Assembly: GCA_022824925.1 (NCBI GenBank)
Contig: JAJDYW010000038.1
Coordinates: 1 to 64,000 of the forward strand
Source of the DNA: Dehalococcoidia bacterium
Lineage (GTDB): Bacteria > Chloroflexota > Dehalococcoidia > Tepidiformales > Tepidiformaceae
DNA length: 64,000 nucleotides
Direction: 5' to 3'
The number at the start of each line of letters is the position of its first letter. Positions within the stretch are counted from its first letter, which is position 1. A program made the position numbers and the translations under genes. Below the pieces are notes generated by a model. That model ran no database searches. It was not told the origin of the DNA and worked only from the letters and a program-made list of their open reading frames with translations. Shown piece by piece: positions 59,174-64,000 of the stretch.

Positions 59174-59782
59174 ATGACCGAGCCAACAGAGAAGACCCAC
59201 CGCCTGTTCGTCGCCTGTGAAATGCCGGAGGATGTCCGCCGCACCGTCGGCGGGCTTGTCGACAACCTGCGCGAGCAGAATGCCGGGGCCGTCCGCTGGG
59301 TGAACCCGGCAAGCCTGCACGTCACCCTCAAGTTCCTGGGCGAGGTGCCCGAACGCCAGATCCCCGCCGTCAAGATGGCCCTGCAGGAGGCGGTCGTGCG
59401 GCACTCGACGTTCTTCCTGGAGCTGGCCAACATCGGCACGTTCGGGGGGCGCGAGGGCCTGCGTGTCATGTGGGCCGCCGTCGCCGGCGACGTGCTCCGT
59501 CTGGAGGCGCTCGCCCGCGACGTGAACCGCGCCCTCTCCGTCGTCGGCTTCGAGCCGGAGACCCGCCCCTTCCGCCCGCACCTGACCCTGGGGCGGGTTC
59601 GCAACGAGGTCGGCACCCGGCAGCGGGCGGAGATCGAGGTGGCCGTCGGCAAGATCGAGATCCCCGAGTGCGAGTGGCGCACCAACGAGATCTCGCTCAT
59701 CCGCAGCCGCCTGCAGCCCGACGGTGCGCGGCATGACACCCTCGCGACCTTCCCCCTGCGCGCCCCGCCGCCCCAGAACTGA
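59174..59782 (+). CDS. thpR: RNA 2',3'-cyclic phosphodiesterase ThpR (LigT-like)
   Basis: Two HxT motifs: SLHVTLKFLGEV and FRPHLTLGRVR. Confidence 0.9.
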   Translation: MTEPTEKTHRLFVACEMPEDVRRTVGGLVDNLREQNAGAVRWVNPASLHVTLKFLGEVPERQIPAVKMALQEAVVRHSTFFLELANIGTFGGREGLRVMWAAVAGDVLRLEALARDVNRALSVVGFEPETRPFRPHLTLGRVRNEVGTRQRAEIEVAVGKIEIPECEWRTNEISLIRSRLQPDGARHDTLATFPLRAPPPQN

Positions 59783-59850
59783 GCCGTCCCGCCGCGCCTT
59801 CGCCGTTGCGCCCGGATGCGTAGGATTCCGCGCGGAAGAGGAGGGAGCCC

Positions 59851-60777
59851 ATGCCAGCAGAAGCGCACCCGGAACCTACCGAGGAGGAGGTTCGCTCCTA
59901 CTTCGAGACGTGCAGCAACTGGGGCCGCTGGGGACCCGACGACAGCGCCGGCACGATCAACCTGATCACCCCCGCCAAGCGCCGCGAGGCGGCAGGGCTC
60001 GTCCAGAGCGGGCGCTCGGTCTCGTGCGCCTATCCCCTGAACACGCAGGGCGCTCCTGGCAACTGGAACCCGGCCCAGCACTTCATGCGCGTGGGCCCCG
60101 CCGCCTCCGCCGACTACATCGGGCTCATCTTCCACGGCTACGCCACCACCCACGTCGACGCCCTCTGCCATATCTTCTGGGAAGGGAAGATGTGGAACGG
60201 CAAGAACGCCGCCGAGGAGGTCACCTCGGCGGGGGCGCGCACGGGCGCCGTGGCCGCCTGGAAGGACGGCATCATCACGCGCGGGGTGCTGCTCGATATC
60301 CCCCGCTTCCGTGGCACCGACTACGTGACCCCCGACCGGCCCACCCGCGGCTGGGAGCTGGAGGCCGCCGCCGAGGCGGAAGGCATCGAGCTGCGTCCGG
60401 GCGATGCCGTGCTCGTGCGCGGCGCGCGCCCCGACTTCCTCGCCGCCAACCCCGACCATGTGCCCGGCATCCCGCCCACCCCGGGCCTGCACGTCGACTG
60501 CGTACCCGTCCTCAAGCAGGCGGACGCGGCCATTCTCGGCTGGGACATGCTCGATGCCCGGCCCCACTCCTACCCGCTCTTCGAGGACGCGCCGGGAGGC
60601 CCCGTGCACGTCTTCACCATCGTCTACATGGGCCTGCCGCTGCTCGACAACGCCTTCCTCGACCCGCTCGCGGAGGCGTGCGCCGAGGAGGGCCGCTGGG
60701 AGTTCCTGCTCTCGATAGCGCCCCTGCACGTGCGCGGCGGTACGGGCTCCCCGGTGAACCCCATCGCCGTCTTCTGA
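59851..60777 (+). CDS. Cyclase family protein (kynurenine-formamidase-like)
   Basis: GYATTHVDALCHIFWEGKMWNG metal-binding motif. Confidence 0.87.
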   Translation: MPAEAHPEPTEEEVRSYFETCSNWGRWGPDDSAGTINLITPAKRREAAGLVQSGRSVSCAYPLNTQGAPGNWNPAQHFMRVGPAASADYIGLIFHGYATTHVDALCHIFWEGKMWNGKNAAEEVTSAGARTGAVAAWKDGIITRGVLLDIPRFRGTDYVTPDRPTRGWELEAAAEAEGIELRPGDAVLVRGARPDFLAANPDHVPGIPPTPGLHVDCVPVLKQADAAILGWDMLDARPHSYPLFEDAPGGPVHVFTIVYMGLPLLDNAFLDPLAEACAEEGRWEFLLSIAPLHVRGGTGSPVNPIAVF

Positions 60778-60837
60778 TCGCGTGACCGCGCGGCTCACCC
60801 TTCCGCCACACCACACCCCAACGGAGGACCCATCCCC

Positions 60838-61605
60838 ATGACCGAGAACGGTAGCGAGGAATTCCAGCCCGACCGCGCGATGGTCGTCGTCGCCCACCCC
60901 GACGATGCCGAGTTCATGGTCGCCGGCACGGCCGCCAGGTGGGCGGGGCGCGGCGCCGAGGTGACCTACGTGGTCATCACGAACGGTAACAAGGGCAGCG
61001 AGGACCCGGAGATGACCTCCACCCGCCTGGCCGAGATCCGCGAGGCCGAGCAGCGCGCCGCTGGACGCATCCTGGGCGTGAAGAACTTCGAGTTCCTCGG
61101 CTACGAGGACGGCTACCTCGTCCACACCCTCGAGCTGCGCCGAGACATCACTCGCCTCATCCGCAAGTACCGGCCGGACATCGTCGTGACCTTCGACCCG
61201 ACCGCACGCTTCATGTTCGACGCCTACGCGAACCACCCCGACCACCGCGCCGCCGGCGACGCGACCGTCGATGCCATCTTCCCCAGCGCGCGCGACCGCC
61301 TGACCTTCCCCGAGCTGCTCGTGGACGGGCTCGAGCCGCACAAGGTGAAGCAGCTCTGGATGGGCTCGGGGGCGGGCGCCAACGCCAACGTCTGGGTCGA
61401 CATCACCGAGACGATCGAGCTGAAGAAGAAGGCGCTCGCGGCCCACCCCAGCCAGCTCAGCGAGGAGGTCGCCGAGTTCGCCAGCGAGATGGCGCGCGGC
61501 ACCGCGCAGGACCAGGACTTCGAGTACGCCGAAGCCTTCCGCCGCATCATCTTCGATCAGCCCCGCGAGGCGCGCCTCGCCCAACGCCGGGAGGAGTCCT
61601 CCTAG
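60838..61605 (+). CDS. PIG-L family deacetylase
   Basis: AMVVVAHPDDAEFMVAGTAARWAGRG; YANHPDHRAAGDATV. Confidence 0.93.
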   Translation: MTENGSEEFQPDRAMVVVAHPDDAEFMVAGTAARWAGRGAEVTYVVITNGNKGSEDPEMTSTRLAEIREAEQRAAGRILGVKNFEFLGYEDGYLVHTLELRRDITRLIRKYRPDIVVTFDPTARFMFDAYANHPDHRAAGDATVDAIFPSARDRLTFPELLVDGLEPHKVKQLWMGSGAGANANVWVDITETIELKKKALAAHPSQLSEEVAEFASEMARGTAQDQDFEYAEAFRRIIFDQPREARLAQRREESS

Positions 61606-62015
61606 CCCCGGGGCTCCCGCCTCTCCGAGAAGGCGAGGACGTTGCCGTCGGGGTCGCGGAAGAAGGCCATCCACTCCTCCACTCCCGCCGGCCCGAAGTC
61701 GCCCGCCTCGTCAAAGTGGATGGGCGCGGGCTCCTGCTCGACCTCCACGCCTGCCTCGCGCAGGGCGCCGACGGCGGCATCGATGTCGTCGACGGCGAAG
61801 TAGAGGGGCGAGCCCTCGTGCTCGATCGCGCCGGGGATGGCGTCGAGCATGAGGCGCACGCCGCCGATATCGAAGAACGCCAGCCCCGGCGGGTCGAAGG
61901 TCGCGACGTGGCTCGCCCCCAGCGCGTCCCGGTAGAAGGCCACCGAGCGTTCCAGGTCGCGGCTCGGCTGGGCGACCTGCCGGAAGGCGTTGACCGCCGG
62001 GCGTCGGTCGCTCAC
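61602..62015 (-). CDS. VOC-family (glyoxalase-like) protein
   Basis: RDLERSVAFYRDALG...MAFFRDPDGNVLAFSERR; GTG start overlaps SDR stop. Confidence 0.9.
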   Translation of the reverse strand: MSDRRPAVNAFRQVAQPSRDLERSVAFYRDALGASHVATFDPPGLAFFDIGGVRLMLDAIPGAIEHEGSPLYFAVDDIDAAVGALREAGVEVEQEPAPIHFDEAGDFGPAGVEEWMAFFRDPDGNVLAFSERREPRG

Positions 62016-62824
62016 GCCGGCTGTTCCGTCCTCCGGCGTGTCTCCGGCAGCCGCAGCAGGTGGTTCCCGCCGTCCACAGGGATGACCTGCCCGGTGATGT
62101 CCCCGAACAGGTCGCTGGCGACGGCGAGGGTCACGTCGGCGCAGTCGTCGACCGTCGTGATGCGCCCCAGCGGCGTCTGCTCGATGAAACCGGCCGCGAC
62201 GGGATTGTCGTCGGGGATGTCGACGCGCGCCTCGTCGATGGGCGTGCCCCCGCCGTAGTTGTTCATCGCGGTGGGTACGAAGGTGGGGGCGACGGCGTTC
62301 ACGCGCACCTGGTCGGGGCCGAACTCGCGGGCCGCGATCTTCGTCGCGAAGTTGATGGCCGCCTTCGCCGCCGAGTAGGGCGTGAGCCCCGTGGGGATCG
62401 AGATCGCGGTCGTGGAGGTGATGTTGATGAGCGAGCCGCCGCCGCTGGCGGCGATGGCGTTGCCGAAGTGCTTCATGAAGTAGATGAAGCCGAAGTACTG
62501 GATGTCGGCGACCTCGTGCAGCACCTCGGGCGTGATGTCCCGGATGGGGGAGCTGCGCACGATGCCGGCGGAGTTCACGGCCACGTCGAGGCGGCCCCAC
62601 TTCTCCATGGCGGCGTCGGCGAGGGCTTTCAGGTCGTCGTGGTCCCGGCCATCGCAGCGGATGGCGGTCCCGCCGATCTTGTCCGCCAGCTTCTCCAGGT
62701 TCTCGACCCGCCGGGCGGCCACGATGACGTCGGCGCCGTGCTCGGCGAACCGCTCGCAGATGGCCCAGCCGATACCGCTCGAGGCCCCCAGCACGACGGC
62801 TTTCTTGCCTTCCAGCAGCTTCAT
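62012..62824 (-). CDS. SDR family oxidoreductase
   Basis: KKAVVLGASSGIGWAICERFAEHGADVIVAARR; LTPYSAAKAAINFATKIAA. Confidence 0.92.
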   Translation of the reverse strand: MKLLEGKKAVVLGASSGIGWAICERFAEHGADVIVAARRVENLEKLADKIGGTAIRCDGRDHDDLKALADAAMEKWGRLDVAVNSAGIVRSSPIRDITPEVLHEVADIQYFGFIYFMKHFGNAIAASGGGSLINITSTTAISIPTGLTPYSAAKAAINFATKIAAREFGPDQVRVNAVAPTFVPTAMNNYGGGTPIDEARVDIPDDNPVAAGFIEQTPLGRITTVDDCADVTLAVASDLFGDITGQVIPVDGGNHLLRLPETRRRTEQPA

Positions 62825-62944
62825 CCGGTCACTCTCCAACATTCGCCCTGCCTGTGGGGCTATACTCTCCGGCAGGATACGCGAAGGCGCGGTATCGGTC
62901 GGCGGGGCGCGCCCTGGAGGCCGGGAGCGCAAAGGAGCAGGCAA

Positions 62945-63550
62945 ATGCCAAGAGTCAGCGAAGTCGGCGGGATGTCGGGCTTCGGCGGCGTCTACGGACA
63001 CCGTCCCGACCTGTTCAAGGGCTTCATGTTCAACTACGGGCTGCTGTGGTCCCACAGCACGCTGGACCCGTTGCTGAAGGAGCTCATCCGCCTCTACTCC
63101 TCCAACACCAACGGATGTCGCTACTGAATCCCCGCTCGTACTGCTGCGGCGCAGCAGGAAGGCATGACGGAAGAGATGATCCAGCAGGCGCTGGACTTCC
63201 GGAACTCGGATCTCCCCGAGCGCACGAAGGTCGCGCTTGAGCTGGCCGAGGACTTCATCCTCAACCACGCCAACAACGTCGATGATGCGTTCATGGCCCG
63301 CCTCAGGGAGCACTTCACCGAGGACCAGGTCGTAGAGCTGACGATCGGCATCGGCATCTGGGACTCCGTGCACAAGTTCAACAACGTGTTCGACGTTCCG
63401 CCGCCGGTCGAGGACGGCCTCTTCGTCCTCGAGCAGATGGCCAACGTCCCCCCGGACATGGCCCACCTGGTGACCCACCTCGACGGCGACGGCAATCCCA
63501 TGGACCGCTGGGAGCCGGACCAGGCGGAAGCCGCGGGCGGCGCCTCCTAG
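62945..63550 (+). CDS. AhpD-like/carboxymuconolactone decarboxylase-family protein, candidate selenoprotein with CxxU motif (UGA at 63125-63127 read as Sec, residue 61; 201 aa)
   Basis: 62945-63127 and 63164-63550 ORF pieces are in the same frame; joined protein MPRVSEVGGMSGFGGVYGHRPDLFKGFMFNYGLLWSHSTLDPLLKELIRLYSSNTNGCRY-U-IPARTAAAQQEGMTEEMIQQALDFRNSDLPERTKVALELAEDF... is a continuous CMD/AhpD domain with Sec at the second Cys of CxxC; AGGAG upstream of the ATG. Confidence 0.87.
63141..63157 (+). promoter_or_regulatory. Putative bacterial SECIS hairpin
   Basis: CTGCTGC-GGC-GCAGCAG, 7 bp stem, apical loop starts with G, loop begins 20 nt after the UGA. Confidence 0.7.
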
Positions 63551-63585
63551 GCGCTCTCCCGCCCCCTGCCCCTCGAACCCGAGGC

Positions 63586-63616
63586 GCCCGGCGATGGCAT
63601 TACGCCATCGCCGGGC
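63586..63616. terminator. Perfect 13-bp inverted repeat, likely (bidirectional) terminator
   Basis: GCCCGGCGATGGC-attac-GCCATCGCCGGGC between convergent genes; no U-tract. Confidence 0.6.
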
Positions 63617-63629
63617 TCAGCCGTGCCCG

Positions 63630-63713
63630 TCAGCGGCGGCGGCGTCTCGACCAGGCCGCGTAGATTACGCCCACCAGCAGGCCTGCCCCGAACGTCAGAA
63701 ACAGGTACTCCAC
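63630..63713 (-). CDS. Possible 27-aa single-TM peptide (VEYLFLTFGAGLLVGVIYAAWSRRRRR)
   Basis: GTG start shortly after the histidine kinase stop; hydrophobic core with basic tail. Confidence 0.35.
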   Translation of the reverse strand: MEYLFLTFGAGLLVGVIYAAWSRRRRR

Positions 63714-63715
63714 GA

Positions 63716-64000
63716 CTACGCCTGGGTCGGCACGCGCGCCTCGCGACCAACGAACCGTTTGGGCAGGCGCACGGTCATGGCGGCGCCCCGGCCGCTCTCG
63801 TTGCGGGCCGCGACGGTGCCGCCGTGGGCCTGCACCAGGTGCTTCACGATCGCCAGCCCCAGCCCGGCGCCGCCGTCGGCACGCGAGTGCTCGGCCTTGT
63901 AGAAGCGCTCGAAGACGCGGTCGAGATCCTGGGCGGCGATGCCGGGGCCGTCGTCGCACACCTCCACCGCCACCAGCGGGTCCTCGTCGCGCACGGCGAT
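63716..64000 (-). CDS. Sensor histidine kinase, C-terminal ATPase part (5' end beyond the window)
   Basis: VEVCDDGPGIAAQDLDRVFERFYKAEHSR...GLGLAIVKHLVQAHGGTVAARNE (G1/G2 boxes). Confidence 0.92.
   Translation of the reverse strand: MAVRDEDPLVAVEVCDDGPGIAAQDLDRVFERFYKAEHSRADGGAGLGLAIVKHLVQAHGGTVAARNESGRGAAMTVRLPKRFVGREARVPTQA

Noticed and set aside
59002-61674. 890-aa minus-strand ORF
   Set aside because: Covers the antisense of three supported genes; no domain
62060-63127. 355-aa plus-strand ORF as a single gene
   Set aside because: Most of it is antisense to the SDR gene; only the last 60 codons (from 62945) are real, as the N-terminus of the UGA-containing CMD/AhpD gene
63125-63127. Treating the TGA as a simple pseudogene or sequencing error
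   Set aside because: Not excluded, but Sec is favoured: the UGA is exactly at the redox Cys position, the frame stays open and domain-like on both sides, a hairpin follows, and tRNA-Sec is in the window

Overview
High-GC bacterial chromosomal window of mostly housekeeping genes. The gene content resembles a Chloroflexota-like lineage, but this is low-confidence inference. Recognisable content includes ccsB, gyrB, trmO, asd, thrB, folK/folP, ileS with a T-box leader, lgt, nadD, CIRCE-hrcA-grpE-dnaK, fabI, and a two-armed hopanoid cluster (hpnH-hpnG-SDR facing hpnE-hpnD-hpnC-shc-ispH). The strongest non-obvious signal is a split ORF at 62945-63550. It reads as one AhpD/carboxymuconolactone-decarboxylase-like protein if the in-frame TGA at 63125-63127 is decoded as selenocysteine, giving the motif NGCRY-U-IPART where relatives normally have CxxC. 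A 7-bp hairpin with a G-starting apical loop lies 20 nt after the UGA, where a bacterial SECIS would be. The same window carries a tRNA with UCA anticodon, long variable arm and long acceptor/D stems (tRNA-Sec, minus strand, 2737-2834). Other items worth checking: a hairpin repeat family around the tRNA-Sec gene, a convergent Dam methylase / PD-(D/E)XK nuclease pair, a ketosynthase-like protein lacking its catalytic residues, a nitrilase with a second degenerate domain, an orphan phage-tail-hub-like gene pair, and a codon-usage mosaic inside ileS. All calls come from reading the sequence; no searches were run.
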